NCBI RefSeq assembly: GCF_035917415.1
Contig: NZ_CP109073.1
Span: forward strand, 2,329,501 to 2,393,500
Origin: Streptomyces sp. NBC_01803
GTDB taxonomy: Bacteria; Actinomycetota; Actinomycetes; Streptomycetales; Streptomycetaceae
DNA length: 64,000 bases
Reading direction: 5' to 3'
Both the position numbers and the translations under genes were made by a program. Of the stretch, positions 1-8,251 are shown piece after piece. Below the pieces are notes generated by a model. The model saw only the letters and a list, made by a program, of their open reading frames with translations. It did no database searches and was not told the DNA's origin. Each line of letters starts with the position of its first letter. Positions within the stretch are counted from its first letter, which is position 1.

Positions 1-1138
1 CGACCTGACCGCGACGATCGTGCAGGCCGCGCTCGACCAGGTCCCCGGCCTCGACCCGGCCGACATCGACGACCTGATGCTGGGCTGCGGCCTGCCGGGC
101 GGCGAGCAGGGCCACAACCTCGGCCGCGTCGTCGCCGTCCAACTCGGCCTGGACCAGCTCCCGGGCTGTACGGTCACGCGGTACTGCTCGTCCTCGCTCC
201 AGACCACGCGGATGGCGTTCCACGCGATCAAGGCCGGCGAGGGCGACGTCTTCATCTCGGCCGGCGTCGAGATGGTCTCCCGCAGCGTCAACGGCACCTC
301 GGACAACATGGAGGGCACCCACAACCCGCTCTTCGGGACGGCCGAGACCCGCACCGCCCAGCGCGCCGAGACGGCCGGGGAGGGCTGGCACGACCCGCGC
401 CAGGACGGCGAGCTGCCGGACATCTACATCTCGATGGGCCAGACCGCGGAGAACCTGGCCCGTATCAAGGGCGTCACCCGGCAGGACATGGATGAGTTCG
501 CCGTCCGCTCGCAGAACCTCGCCGAGAAGGCCATCGCCGACGGCTTCTGGCAGCGCGAGATCACCCCGGTGACGTTGCCGGACGGCTCGGTCGTCAGCGC
601 GGACGACGGCCCCCGCCCCGGCGTCACGATGGACGGCGTGGCCGGTCTGAAGCCCGTCTTCCGCCCCGACGGCATGGTCACGGCGGGCAACGCCTGCCCG
701 CTGAACGACGGTGCCGCCGCGCTGGTCGTCATGTCGGACACCAAGGCCCGGGAGTTGGGCCTGACGCCGCTGGCGCGGATCGTGGCCACCGGCGTCTCCG
801 GCCTGTCGCCCGAGATCATGGGCTACGGCCCGGTCGCCGCGTCGCAACAGGCGCTGGCCCGCGCCGGGATGACCATCGACGACATCGATCTGGTCGAGAT
901 CAACGAGGCGTTCGCCGCTCAGGTCATCCCCTCCTACCGTGACCTGGGCATTGACGTCGACCGGCTGAACGTGAACGGCGGCGCCATCGCGGTCGGCCAC
1001 CCGTTCGGCATGACGGGCGCCCGAATCGCGACTACGCTCATCAACTCGTTGCGGTGGCACGACAAGCAGTTCGCCCTGGAGACCATGTGCGTCGGCGGTG
1101 GCCAGGGTATGGCCATGATCCTGGAGCGACTGAGCTGA
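1..1138 (+). CDS. Thiolase (acetyl-CoA C-acetyltransferase), 3' part
   Basis: The gene is open at the left edge of the window; the frame runs from base 2, so the N-terminus is missing. It would condense or cleave acyl-CoA / 3-ketoacyl-CoA in the cytoplasm, in beta-oxidation or acetoacetyl-CoA formation. All catalytic signatures are visible: nucleophilic Cys in YCSSSLQT (codon 185-187), the NEAF motif, His in GHPFGMTG (codon 998-1000) and the second Cys in CVGGGQGMA (codon 1088-1090). The visible 378 codons cover most of a normal 390-410 residue subunit. No partner gene (3-hydroxyacyl-CoA dehydrogenase) is visible downstream. The family is certain; the choice between degradative and biosynthetic thiolase is not resolved. 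Confidence 0.93.
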   Translation, partial: DLTATIVQAALDQVPGLDPADIDDLMLGCGLPGGEQGHNLGRVVAVQLGLDQLPGCTVTRYCSSSLQTTRMAFHAIKAGEGDVFISAGVEMVSRSVNGTSDNMEGTHNPLFGTAETRTAQRAETAGEGWHDPRQDGELPDIYISMGQTAENLARIKGVTRQDMDEFAVRSQNLAEKAIADGFWQREITPVTLPDGSVVSADDGPRPGVTMDGVAGLKPVFRPDGMVTAGNACPLNDGAAALVVMSDTKARELGLTPLARIVATGVSGLSPEIMGYGPVAASQQALARAGMTIDDIDLVEINEAFAAQVIPSYRDLGIDVDRLNVNGGAIAVGHPFGMTGARIATTLINSLRWHDKQFALETMCVGGGQGMAMILERLS

Positions 1139-1385
1139 AGGTGACATAGGGTGCTCATGGTGCGGAAGTGGCCTGCGTCACTTGGTATATACGGGCGATA
1201 CCGAAGCGGCCCCGGGATGTGATCCGTGTCGGATCTCTCCGCGAAACCGCAGGTCAGCGAGGTGTGGGGGGCGCGTTTTGGACCAAAGTCCCGTCCTATT
1301 CATGACGTTTCGCACTGCACGCCGTGGCCGCGCCCCGGAAACCTGAGATAAGAAGTCAGGGACCGAGAGCACTGGGAGCGAGTCC

Positions 1386-2318
1386 GTGAGCGCCATATCC
1401 GTCATCCTGCTGATGGCCGCAGGCACCGCCGTTGCCCTGGGCACCGGAGCCCTGCACACCGCCCGCGGCCTGCGGGCGGAAGTCGCCGCGCTCCGCGCCG
1501 AGCTGGCCGGACGCACGGTGCCCGCGGCCCGGCCGGTCCCCGCCGAGGAGATCCGCTGCGCCGTCTCCGCCGCCCTGGCCGACGAGCGGGAGCGCGAGCT
1601 GGCCGAGGCCCGCGCGTACTGGGCGGAGCAGGACGCCCGCGAGGACGACGGCCCGGCCGCCCTTCTGGGCGGCCGGGGCTTCGGGTACGAGGTGGCGGAG
1701 GCCGACGAGGAGCTGCTCGACGCCCTGCTGGAGCGGTATCTGCTGAGCGATTCGGGCTTCCCGGCGGGCGGGACCGGCCGGGACGGCGGCGTGCTCATGG
1801 CCCGCCAGCCGGGCGACGACGCGGAGAGCGGCGCCGCGCCGACCGAGGCCGGCGCGGGAGCCGGGGCCGAGCTGGGCGCGGAGAGCTCCGCCGAGAGCGG
1901 GGAATCGGCCGAGCTGGCGGCGGCCCGGCGCCGCCACCCCTCGCACCCGGGCTTCACGCTCTCCGGCGAGCCGATCGACCGGGCCGCCGCCGACCGCTCC
2001 GCGCGCGACGAGCACCGGCGCACCACGGACCGGCTCGCGCGGCTGGCCGAGGCCAGGATTCCGCTGGCCGACGTGCGCCAGGGGCCGCTGGGCACGCTGG
2101 ACGTCTTCCTCTTCGCCGACGGGACCACGCTGTGTCTCTCGCCCAGCCACCAGGAGGCGGCCGAGCGGCTCGCCGCGGCGGTGCGGGCCGGGCAGCAGCC
2201 GGTGCTGATGGGCGGCTCGGGAGTGTCCGGCGCCTACGCGCTGACGTTCTCCTGCGGGTCGGACAGCGTCTATCTGCTGGCCGACCGCGTGGTGGCATCC
2301 TCCCATCTGAGCGAGTGA
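1386..2318 (+). CDS. Conserved hypothetical protein with N-terminal membrane anchor
   Basis: Not a family I can name. The 310-residue product starts (GTG) with one hydrophobic segment (about residues 4-22), then a heptad-like Ala/Glu/Arg-rich stretch that could be a short coiled coil, then an acidic low-complexity linker around residues 130-185 rich in Glu, Ala, Gly and Ser. The compact C-terminal part (about 190-310) ends in a region with mixed hydrophobic strands and looks folded. The layout suggests a single-pass membrane protein with its folded domain on one side. It lies 38 bases upstream of the next gene in the same direction, so the two are probably co-transcribed. Third-position GC is strong and supports real coding. 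Confidence 0.75.
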   Translation: MSAISVILLMAAGTAVALGTGALHTARGLRAEVAALRAELAGRTVPAARPVPAEEIRCAVSAALADERERELAEARAYWAEQDAREDDGPAALLGGRGFGYEVAEADEELLDALLERYLLSDSGFPAGGTGRDGGVLMARQPGDDAESGAAPTEAGAGAGAELGAESSAESGESAELAAARRRHPSHPGFTLSGEPIDRAAADRSARDEHRRTTDRLARLAEARIPLADVRQGPLGTLDVFLFADGTTLCLSPSHQEAAERLAAAVRAGQQPVLMGGSGVSGAYALTFSCGSDSVYLLADRVVASSHLSE

Positions 2319-2355
2319 CGGACCGGGCGAGCTGACGGAAGGCGGGACGGGCGGA

Positions 2356-2676
2356 ATGGCCGAGGTGGACACCGGCGAGCTGGACGCGGCCGTGGAGGCG
2401 TTCGCGGAACGGCTGCGCGCGCTGTCCGAGAGCCGTCTGCGGCGCGGAGCCGGGGCGGCGGGCCTTGAGGTGGCCAGGGCCCTGGTCCGGGGCGCGCACC
2501 GGCTCGACGGCCCGTTCGGGGCGTCGCGCGTGATGCCGGACGCCGGGGTGTGGGTCGTCGGGGACCAGGTGGCGGTCGCCGGGCACGATTTGGCGCGGGC
2601 GATCGGCACGACATCGGACGAGGAGGCCGCCCGGCGCGAGCTGGCCGAGGCGCTGGAGCTGCTGCGGCGGGCCTGA
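2356..2676 (+). CDS. Small conserved hypothetical protein
   Basis: A 106-residue, mostly helical, Ala/Leu/Arg/Glu-rich protein with no membrane segment or signal peptide. The start ATG follows a purine-rich stretch (GGCGGGACGGGCGGA). It lies just downstream of the membrane-anchored hypothetical protein and ends shortly before a perfect palindromic terminator, so it is probably the last gene of that transcript. I recognise no catalytic motif and assign no function. Confidence 0.68.
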   Translation: MAEVDTGELDAAVEAFAERLRALSESRLRRGAGAAGLEVARALVRGAHRLDGPFGASRVMPDAGVWVVGDQVAVAGHDLARAIGTTSDEEAARRELAEALELLRRA

Positions 2677-2720
2677 GCGCCCGGGCGGTGGCGGCGACTC
2701 GGGACCGCGGACACGCACGA

Positions 2721-2754
2721 GGGCCCCGGCGGGACGATCGTCCCGCCGGGGCCC
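2721..2754. terminator. Perfect 34-base palindrome, bidirectional terminator
   Basis: The two 17-base halves are exact reverse complements and are very GC-rich, followed on the + strand by CTTCTCG. It lies between two convergent genes (ending at 2676 and 2801), as expected for a shared terminator. Confidence 0.85.
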
Positions 2755-2800
2755 TTCTCGTGGGTGCGGCGTCCGGCGCCTCAGGGCGCCGTCACCGGCC

Positions 2801-3661
2801 TCAGTCGCCTTGCAGGATGGCGATGATGCGCAGGAACTCCATGTAGATCCACACCAGGGTGAGGGTCAGGCCGAAGGCCGCCAGCCACGACTCGCTCTCC
2901 GGGGCGCCGTAGGCGATGCCGTCCTCGACCTGCTTGAAGTCCAGGGCGAGCACCGCGGCGCCGATCAGGATGCCCAGGACGCCGAACGCGACGCCGAGGC
3001 CGCCGTCCCGCAGGCCGAGCCCGTTGCCGTCGCCGATGAGGGCCACGACCAGGTTCACCATGGAGAGGAGGACGAATCCGACGAGAGCGGCCAGCACGAA
3101 CTGGGTGAACCGGGCGGTGACCCGGATGATCCGCTGCTTGTACATGAAGAGCACGCCGGCGAACACGGCCATGGTGCCGATCACGGCCTGCATGGCCGCA
3201 CCGGGCGCACCCTGGTTGATCGCGTTGCTCACGGAGCCCAGGAAGAGGCCCTCGAACGCGGCGTACCCGAGGATCAGGGCGGGGGACGGCTGACGCTTGA
3301 AGCTCTGCCACAGCGCCAGGACCAGCGCGACCAGGGCTGCCGCGACCGCGACACCGAGCGGCAGGTCGGCGATCCACGCCGCCGTCGCGGTGGCGACCAC
3401 AGTGCCCAGGGTGAGCGCGGTGCGGGAGACGACACTGTCGATCGTCATCACATCGGCGCGCGCGGGAGCGCTCGGCGGCGTGAATCCGCCCTGCGGGCCC
3501 GCCTGCGGCTGCGCATAGGGGTTACCCGGCTGCGCGTACGGGTTGGTCGGGCTGCCCGCGTACGGAGTCCCGGTCTGCGGCTGAGGTCCGGCGTTGAAGC
3601 CGGCGTAGCCACCGTCCCGACTGAACCCCCGACGCGTGAAGACCGGGTTGCTGCTCCTCAT
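2801..3661 (-). CDS. Bax inhibitor-1 / YccA family membrane protein
   Basis: A 286-residue integral membrane protein. The first ~75 residues are a soluble tail rich in Gly, Pro, Gln and Asn (repeated NPYAQP-like units). Then come about seven hydrophobic segments, ending with the family's typical DFKQVEDGI and FLRIIAIL region. The acidic pair near the last helices is the proposed pH-sensing or ion-leak site in bacterial homologues such as BsYetJ. The ATG at 3661 is chosen because GGAGGAG lies six bases upstream; the frame stays open further upstream but without another ribosome site. The physiological role in actinobacteria is not settled. This is the last core gene before the accessory island. 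Confidence 0.92.
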   Translation of the reverse strand: MRSSNPVFTRRGFSRDGGYAGFNAGPQPQTGTPYAGSPTNPYAQPGNPYAQPQAGPQGGFTPPSAPARADVMTIDSVVSRTALTLGTVVATATAAWIADLPLGVAVAAALVALVLALWQSFKRQPSPALILGYAAFEGLFLGSVSNAINQGAPGAAMQAVIGTMAVFAGVLFMYKQRIIRVTARFTQFVLAALVGFVLLSMVNLVVALIGDGNGLGLRDGGLGVAFGVLGILIGAAVLALDFKQVEDGIAYGAPESESWLAAFGLTLTLVWIYMEFLRIIAILQGD

Positions 3662-3805
3662 CTCACTCCTCCATGGCCGCACGGCGCGACCTTGACCACC
3701 AGAGTAATGCGTAAGCAAAGACCGCACGGTAGTGCACTCATGAGAACGAGCGGAAGAGCCGAAGTGTTCCCTCAGTCGCCCCCGCCGGTCACAGCGTGGG
3801 GGACG

Positions 3806-3828
3806 GGGTGCCCGGAGCCGGACCTGAA
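3806..3828 (+). repeat. Left attachment-site copy of the tRNA-Leu(UAA) 3' end
   Basis: Eighteen identical bases (GGGTGCCCGGAGCCGGAC), one mismatch, then TGAA, compared with 46659-46681 in the same orientation. Beyond this the similarity ends, so it is a fragment and not a second tRNA gene. It fits attL of a tRNA-integrating element. Confidence 0.68.
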
Positions 3829-4467
3829 ATGGAATCGGCACCCCCTGACCTGCGGTGATGCGCTGACCTGGAGAATCGGCCCGCCGAGCGCGGTCAGGCC
3901 CGTGCTGATCAGGCCGGGCAGGGCCGTGACGCACGTGACCACGCCGGCGAGGGCGCCGCTGAGGCCCCCGGTGTGCGGGGGCGGCGCCGGACTGTTCGAC
4001 GACGCCCGAGCCGAGAGCGAAGGCGGCTGCTGACGCCGCGCGGTGGTGCGCCCCCGGCGGCGCTCGGACACCACCGGGCGGAGCAGACCGGGAGTCGGGA
4101 GCTCCGCTGTCCGCCGCTCCCGATGTGCGATGTCGACCCCGGCAAAAGCACTTCACCGGCGCGATCCCTACGCGGTGATCAACCCACCTGAGTCATAAGC
4201 CGAGGGGGAGAAGGCACCCCGACGGGCTTGCGTCGCCCCTCCGGTACGGAGTGTGCGGCGGCGTCTCACCGGCGTTCATCCGGTGGTACGTGTGGAATTC
4301 GTACGCTCCGTCGATCGGGTGGTGCGGTATTTGCGCTCTTGCGGGCTTGATAGCCCATGTGGATTACTGGAAAAGTCCAATCCGGTGGGCCGCCCATCCT
4401 CCCCGGGGGAATGGCGGTTCGTCCGCTCTGCGGCGACCGTATGGGCACCCCCGAGGAGGAAATGGAC

Positions 4468-4502
4468 CGTCAGCCGGTGTCCCCAGCGGACACCGGCTGA
4501 CG
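4468..4502 (+). promoter_or_regulatory. Strong 15-bp hairpin upstream of the beta-helix gene
   Basis: A perfect 15-base-pair stem (4468-4482 with 4488-4502) with a five-base loop, 28 bases before the start codon at 4531. There is no T-run, so it is not a classical terminator. It could be a leader structure, an mRNA-stability hairpin or a protein-binding palindrome. Confidence 0.55.
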
Positions 4503-4530
4503 CGGCTCATGACCCTCGTGCGGAGGCGTC

Positions 4531-5211
4531 ATGCGAATTCCCCGAATCCCGCTTCCCCTCACCGCTGTCTCAGTGTTCACCCTCGGCCTGCTGGCCGTTC
4601 CTCAAACGGCCCAGGCCCAGATTCCGGTGCTCTGCAGCGAGTCCTCTCTCGTCACCGCCATCAATATGGCGAACGCCGAGGGTGGGGACACTCTGGCCCT
4701 GGCGCCTTTCTGCACCTACAGGCTCACCAGCGCCCATGGTGACGCGGGAAACGGGGCAGTGGGTCTGCCGCCTATCACCACTCCGATCACCCTCCTGGGA
4801 ATCGGGGTGACCATCGTCCGTGACCCGTCCGCCCCTGATTTCAGGATTCTCGAGGTGGACGGCGGGGTGAACGTCCCCGGTGCTGACGGCGATTTGACGC
4901 TGGTCGGTGTGACCGTCAGCGGGGGCAGCGCTGTTGAACCGTACCCGGGCGGCGGGATCGCCAATTTCGGAGGCTCCGTGTCGGTGCTCTCCAGCTCGGT
5001 GACGAACAACACGGCGGTGGCGGGCGGCGGCATCTATACCGATCGGGGCACCGTCTCGCTGAACGCCAGCGACGTCTCCGGCAACCGGGCCGACACAGGA
5101 GGCGGCATCTATGAAAACTCCGGGTCGGTGAGCCTGTTCCTCACCACCGTGAGCGGCAACTCCCCGGACAACTGCGCCCCCGCGGGCAGCGTGCCCGGTT
5201 GCTCCGGCTGA
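4531..5211 (+). CDS. Secreted right-handed beta-helix (polymorphic-repeat-like) protein
   Basis: A 226-residue product with a clear Sec signal peptide (basic MRIPR, hydrophobic core, cleavage after AQA near residue 30). The mature part begins with a cysteine-containing CSESSLVTAINMANAEGG block, then Gly/Ser/Asn/Thr-rich repeats with recurring GGGI and N-N/S-G turns typical of parallel beta-helices and of the polymorphic outer membrane protein repeat. It ends in a short tail with two Cys (NCAPAG...PGC). The start is supported by GGAGG six bases upstream. The gene at 16335-17240 is a clear paralogue with the same N-terminal block and tail, and the pair brackets the polyketide genes. It is presumably extracellular; the ligand or substrate is unknown. 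Confidence 0.82.
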   Translation: MRIPRIPLPLTAVSVFTLGLLAVPQTAQAQIPVLCSESSLVTAINMANAEGGDTLALAPFCTYRLTSAHGDAGNGAVGLPPITTPITLLGIGVTIVRDPSAPDFRILEVDGGVNVPGADGDLTLVGVTVSGGSAVEPYPGGGIANFGGSVSVLSSSVTNNTAVAGGGIYTDRGTVSLNASDVSGNRADTGGGIYENSGSVSLFLTTVSGNSPDNCAPAGSVPGCSG

Positions 5212-5270
5212 CGGCCGACCCAGCACAAGCGACGACACCACGCGACACAAAGACACAACAAGGAGATCTC

Positions 5271-6014
5271 ATGCCTATTTCCCCCAACTCAGGATCGACC
5301 GGCGGTGGCACCACCGTCACCATTACGGGGACCAACCTGGCCAACGCCAGCGCTGTCCACTTCGGCGACAAGCTGGCGACGATCACGGCCAACACCCCGA
5401 CCTCGGTCACCGTCATCTCCCCGTCCGGCACCGGCGTCGTCGATGTCACGGTCACAACGCCGGGAGGTACGAGCAACCCGCTGTCCTTCTACTACGTGGG
5501 CGCTCCGTTCAAGACCGCGCTGAGTGCCCTGTCCGGCCCGACGGCCGGTGGGAACACCGTGACCATCACCGGTACGGGGCTGTCCTCGGCGACCAGCGTG
5601 AGCTTCGGCGGCAACACGGCCACGCCCACCGTGGTCAGCGACAGCCAGCTCACCGTGACCGTGCCCGTCGGCGCGGCGGCCGGGCCGGTGCCAGTCAGTG
5701 TCACCACGACCGGTGGCGTCAACAACGGCTTCACCTACACCTATGTGGACGACCCCACGGTGACTGCCCTCGTCCCCACCTCCGGGCCCACGTCCGGCGG
5801 TACGGCCGTGACGATCACGGGGACCAATCTCGCCAGCACCGAATCCGTCACCTTCGACGGGACTCCGGCGCCGTTCGCGGTCGTCTCGGACACGGCCATC
5901 GCCGCGGTCACGCCGCCCGGCGCCGCGGGAGCCGTTGATGTCGTGGTGACCAACGACGGTGGCTCCGCCACCGCCGTCGGCGCCTTCACCTACGTCGCGG
6001 GCCCCGGCATCTGA
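5271..6014 (+). CDS. Three-domain IPT/TIG protein without signal peptide
   Basis: A 247-residue protein made of three consecutive IPT/TIG immunoglobulin-like domains (about 1-80, 82-163, 165-245), each with the S-P-x-S-G-x-x-x-G-G-x-x-V-T-I-x-G-T-x-L signature. The first strand of domain 1 begins within ten residues of the start, so no export signal is present. The ATG at 5271 is chosen because AAGGAG lies six bases upstream. It sits between a secreted beta-helix gene and a larger IPT protein, all in one direction. IPT domains usually mediate protein or carbohydrate contacts; the partner here is unknown. Confidence 0.82.
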   Translation: MPISPNSGSTGGGTTVTITGTNLANASAVHFGDKLATITANTPTSVTVISPSGTGVVDVTVTTPGGTSNPLSFYYVGAPFKTALSALSGPTAGGNTVTITGTGLSSATSVSFGGNTATPTVVSDSQLTVTVPVGAAAGPVPVSVTTTGGVNNGFTYTYVDDPTVTALVPTSGPTSGGTAVTITGTNLASTESVTFDGTPAPFAVVSDTAIAAVTPPGAAGAVDVVVTNDGGSATAVGAFTYVAGPGI

Positions 6015-6114
6015 CGCGGCCCCGGGCGTAGACGTAGGAAGACGCCGTCCGACGAGCCCCGGCCGGTTCCAGCCCCCGCCGGCCGGGGCTTTCCCCCAAA
6101 GGAGAACCACAGTC

Positions 6115-7938
6115 ATGACCGATTCCCCAGTCTCCCCGTCCCCTCATCCGCCATCGGGGAACGCCCCCACCGTGACGTCTGTCGTGCCGAACTCGGGTCC
6201 GGCGTCCGGTGGCAACACGGTCACGCTGACCGGCACGAACTTCCTCGGGGCCACGGCCGTGCGTTTCGGCGCCACGCCGGCGCTGTCCTTCACCGTCGTC
6301 TCGTCCACGCAAATCACAGCCGTGGTGCCGCCGGGCACCGGTACCGTCCAGGTCACGGTCACCACACCCGCCGGCACCAGTCCTCAGTACGTCAGCTACG
6401 GATATGTCACCACCCCGGCCCCCACGTTGACCTCGCTCAACCCGAACTCGGGTCCGGCGTCCGGTGGCAACACGGTCACGCTGACCGGCACGAACTTCCT
6501 CGGGGCCACGGCCGTGCGTTTCGGCGCCACGCCGGCGCTGTCCTTCACCGTCGTCTCGTCCACGCAAATCACAGCCGTGGTGCCGCCGGGCACCGGTACC
6601 GTCCAGGTCACGGTCACCACACCCGCCGGCACGAGCAACGCCCGCCCCTACTCCTACACCGCCGTGCCCGCCGTACCCGTCCTGACGGGGATCAGCCCCT
6701 CCTCCGGCCCGGTCGGCGGTGGCAACACGGTCACGCTGACCGGCACGAACCTCACGGGCGCCACCGCGGTGACGTTCGGCGGCGTCCCCGCCGTGTCGTT
6801 CACCGTCGTCTCGTCCACCCAGATCACGGCCGTGGTGCCACCGGGCACCGCCGGGGCCGCCGAGGTGAGGGTCACCACGCCGGGCGGCGTCAGTGCCCCG
6901 GGAGTCCTGTACTACTACGTGGCCGCGCCCGTCCTGACGGGGATCAGCCCCTCCTCCGGCCCGGTCGGCGGTGGCAACACGGTCACGCTGACCGGCACCA
7001 ACCTCACGGGCGCCACCGCGGTGACGTTCGGCGGCGTCCCCGCCGTGTCGTTCACCGTCGTCTCGTCCACCCAGATCACGGCCGTGGTGCCACCGGGCAC
7101 CGCCGGGGCCGCCGAGGTGAGGGTCACCACGCCGGGCGGCGTCAGTGCCCCGGGAGTCCTGTACTACTACGTGGCCGCGCCCGTCCTGACGGGGATCAGC
7201 CCCTCCTCCGGCCCGGTCGGCGGTGGCAACACGGTCACGCTGACCGGCACCAACCTCACGGGCGCCACCGCGGTGACGTTCGGCGGCGTCCCCGCCGTGT
7301 CGTTCACCGTCGTCTCGTCCACCCAGATCACGGCCGTGGTGCCACCGGGCACCGCCGGGGCCGCCGAGGTGAGGGTCACCACGCCGGGCGGCGTCAGTGC
7401 CCCGGGAGTCCTGTACTACTACGTGGCCGCGCCCGTCCTGACGGGGATCAGCCCCTCCTCCGGCCCGGTCGGCGGTGGCAACACGGTCACGCTGACCGGC
7501 ACGGGACTGAGCGGGGCCACCGCGGTGACGTTCGGCGGCGTCCCCGCCGCCTCCTTCACGGTGGTCTCCGACACGCTCGCGACGGCCGTCGTCCCGCCGG
7601 GGACCCCCGGAGCCGTTCAGGTCTCCGTGACGACCGCCGCGGGGACGAGCGGCGGTGTGCCCTACCTCTACGTCGCGGCGCCCGTGGTCACCGCTCTCGT
7701 TCCCGACGCGGGCCCGGCCGCCGGGGGGACCACGGTGACGCTGACCGGCTCCGGGCTGGGCCAGACGACGTCGGTCCTGTTCGGCACGACACCCGCCGCG
7801 TTCACCGTCATCTCCGACACGGCGGTCACCGCCGTGGTCCCCCCCGGGGCGCCCGGCCCCACGGCCGTCTCGGTCGTTACACCAGGAGGGACGAGCGCGC
7901 CGCTGACATACGTCCGCGTCGCGCCGCCGGAGATCTGA
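6115..7938 (+). CDS. Seven-domain IPT/TIG repeat protein without signal peptide
   Basis: A 607-residue protein. After a Ser/Pro-rich leader of about 18 residues with no hydrophobic core, it consists of seven IPT/TIG domains of about 84 residues. Domains 1-2 are nearly identical to each other, domains 3-5 are nearly identical at DNA level (252-base units), and 6-7 are diverged. The ATG at 6115 follows AAAGGAG by ten bases; the frame extends further upstream without a better start. It is co-directional with the IPT gene upstream and the ketosynthase genes downstream. The recent tandem expansion suggests selection for length or avidity, as in surface or scaffold proteins, yet no export signal is seen. 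Confidence 0.82.
   Translation: MTDSPVSPSPHPPSGNAPTVTSVVPNSGPASGGNTVTLTGTNFLGATAVRFGATPALSFTVVSSTQITAVVPPGTGTVQVTVTTPAGTSPQYVSYGYVTTPAPTLTSLNPNSGPASGGNTVTLTGTNFLGATAVRFGATPALSFTVVSSTQITAVVPPGTGTVQVTVTTPAGTSNARPYSYTAVPAVPVLTGISPSSGPVGGGNTVTLTGTNLTGATAVTFGGVPAVSFTVVSSTQITAVVPPGTAGAAEVRVTTPGGVSAPGVLYYYVAAPVLTGISPSSGPVGGGNTVTLTGTNLTGATAVTFGGVPAVSFTVVSSTQITAVVPPGTAGAAEVRVTTPGGVSAPGVLYYYVAAPVLTGISPSSGPVGGGNTVTLTGTNLTGATAVTFGGVPAVSFTVVSSTQITAVVPPGTAGAAEVRVTTPGGVSAPGVLYYYVAAPVLTGISPSSGPVGGGNTVTLTGTGLSGATAVTFGGVPAASFTVVSDTLATAVVPPGTPGAVQVSVTTAAGTSGGVPYLYVAAPVVTALVPDAGPAAGGTTVTLTGSGLGQTTSVLFGTTPAAFTVISDTAVTAVVPPGAPGPTAVSVVTPGGTSAPLTYVRVAPPEI
6187..6632 (+). repeat. Two identical 191-base IPT repeats
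   Basis: Copies at 6187-6377 and 6442-6632 (period 255) appear identical, encoding the cores of IPT domains 1 and 2. Confidence 0.85.
6676..7431 (+). repeat. Three near-identical 252-base tandem repeats
   Basis: Units start at 6676, 6928 and 7180 and differ at only about one base (ACGAAC versus ACCAAC). A fourth unit from 7432 matches for about 70 bases and then diverges. Each unit is one 84-residue IPT domain, so this is a recent in-frame duplication. Confidence 0.9.
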
Positions 7939-8026
7939 CCCGGTACGGAGTGGCAAGGCTTCCTCGATCAACTCGGAAAACTCAGCGAAGATTCCCCGGA
8001 GTGGCTCTCCGGTGGTGAGGCGAAGA

Positions 8027-8233
8027 ATGCAGGAATCGGATCTGGTCATCATAGTCGGCGGGCCGTACGAGGTGCCGCGCGTTTGCCCGGCCCCTCCGGA
8101 AGGCCAAAAAACAGTGAAGATCCAGCACGGTGACGGTTATGAACACTTCGAGCCGTGCGAGGAATATGCAGAAATCTCCGGCAGGCAGGCGGCCGTCTAC
8201 CGTTGGAGCCGCCGGACCCGTATCGCAGAATAG
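8027..8233 (+). CDS. DUF5988-like small protein
   Basis: A 68-residue protein with the pattern I associate with DUF5988: an N-terminal strand IIVGGP, a central GYEHFEP and a C-terminal VYRW..RTRIAE. Members are small proteins often found beside polyketide or other natural-product genes in Streptomyces; their job is unknown. ATG 8027 is preferred, although GTG 8012 in the same frame with GGAG ten bases upstream is possible. The ketosynthase gene follows within 20 bases, so the two are probably co-translated. Confidence 0.7.
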   Translation: MQESDLVIIVGGPYEVPRVCPAPPEGQKTVKIQHGDGYEHFEPCEEYAEISGRQAAVYRWSRRTRIAE

Positions 8234-8251
8234 ACCGGGAGGATGAATGTG

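Larger units (their letters stand above)
3662..4530. other. Gene-free left end of the island
   Basis: No convincing gene in about 870 bases. It contains the promoter side of the Bax inhibitor-1 gene, the left attachment repeat (3806-3828), an AT-richer patch around 4290-4380 unlike the flanks, and a strong hairpin at 4468-4502 just before the next gene. Short frames here lack ribosome sites and codon bias. Confidence 0.6.

Noticed and set aside
3806..3842. A second tRNA gene at the left island end
   Set aside because: Only the last ~20 bases match a tRNA; no anticodon arm or acceptor partner can be formed.
3772..4074. 100-codon minus-strand frame with a hydrophobic patch across the left attachment repeat
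   Set aside because: No ribosome site or recognisable pattern, and it overlaps the att repeat; best treated as non-coding.
5986..8052. Long open reading frame on the minus strand (about 690 codons) opposite the IPT gene
   Set aside because: It is the antisense of the IPT repeats (Gly/Arg/Asp-rich repetitive text), has no ribosome site and disappears outside the GC-rich repeats.
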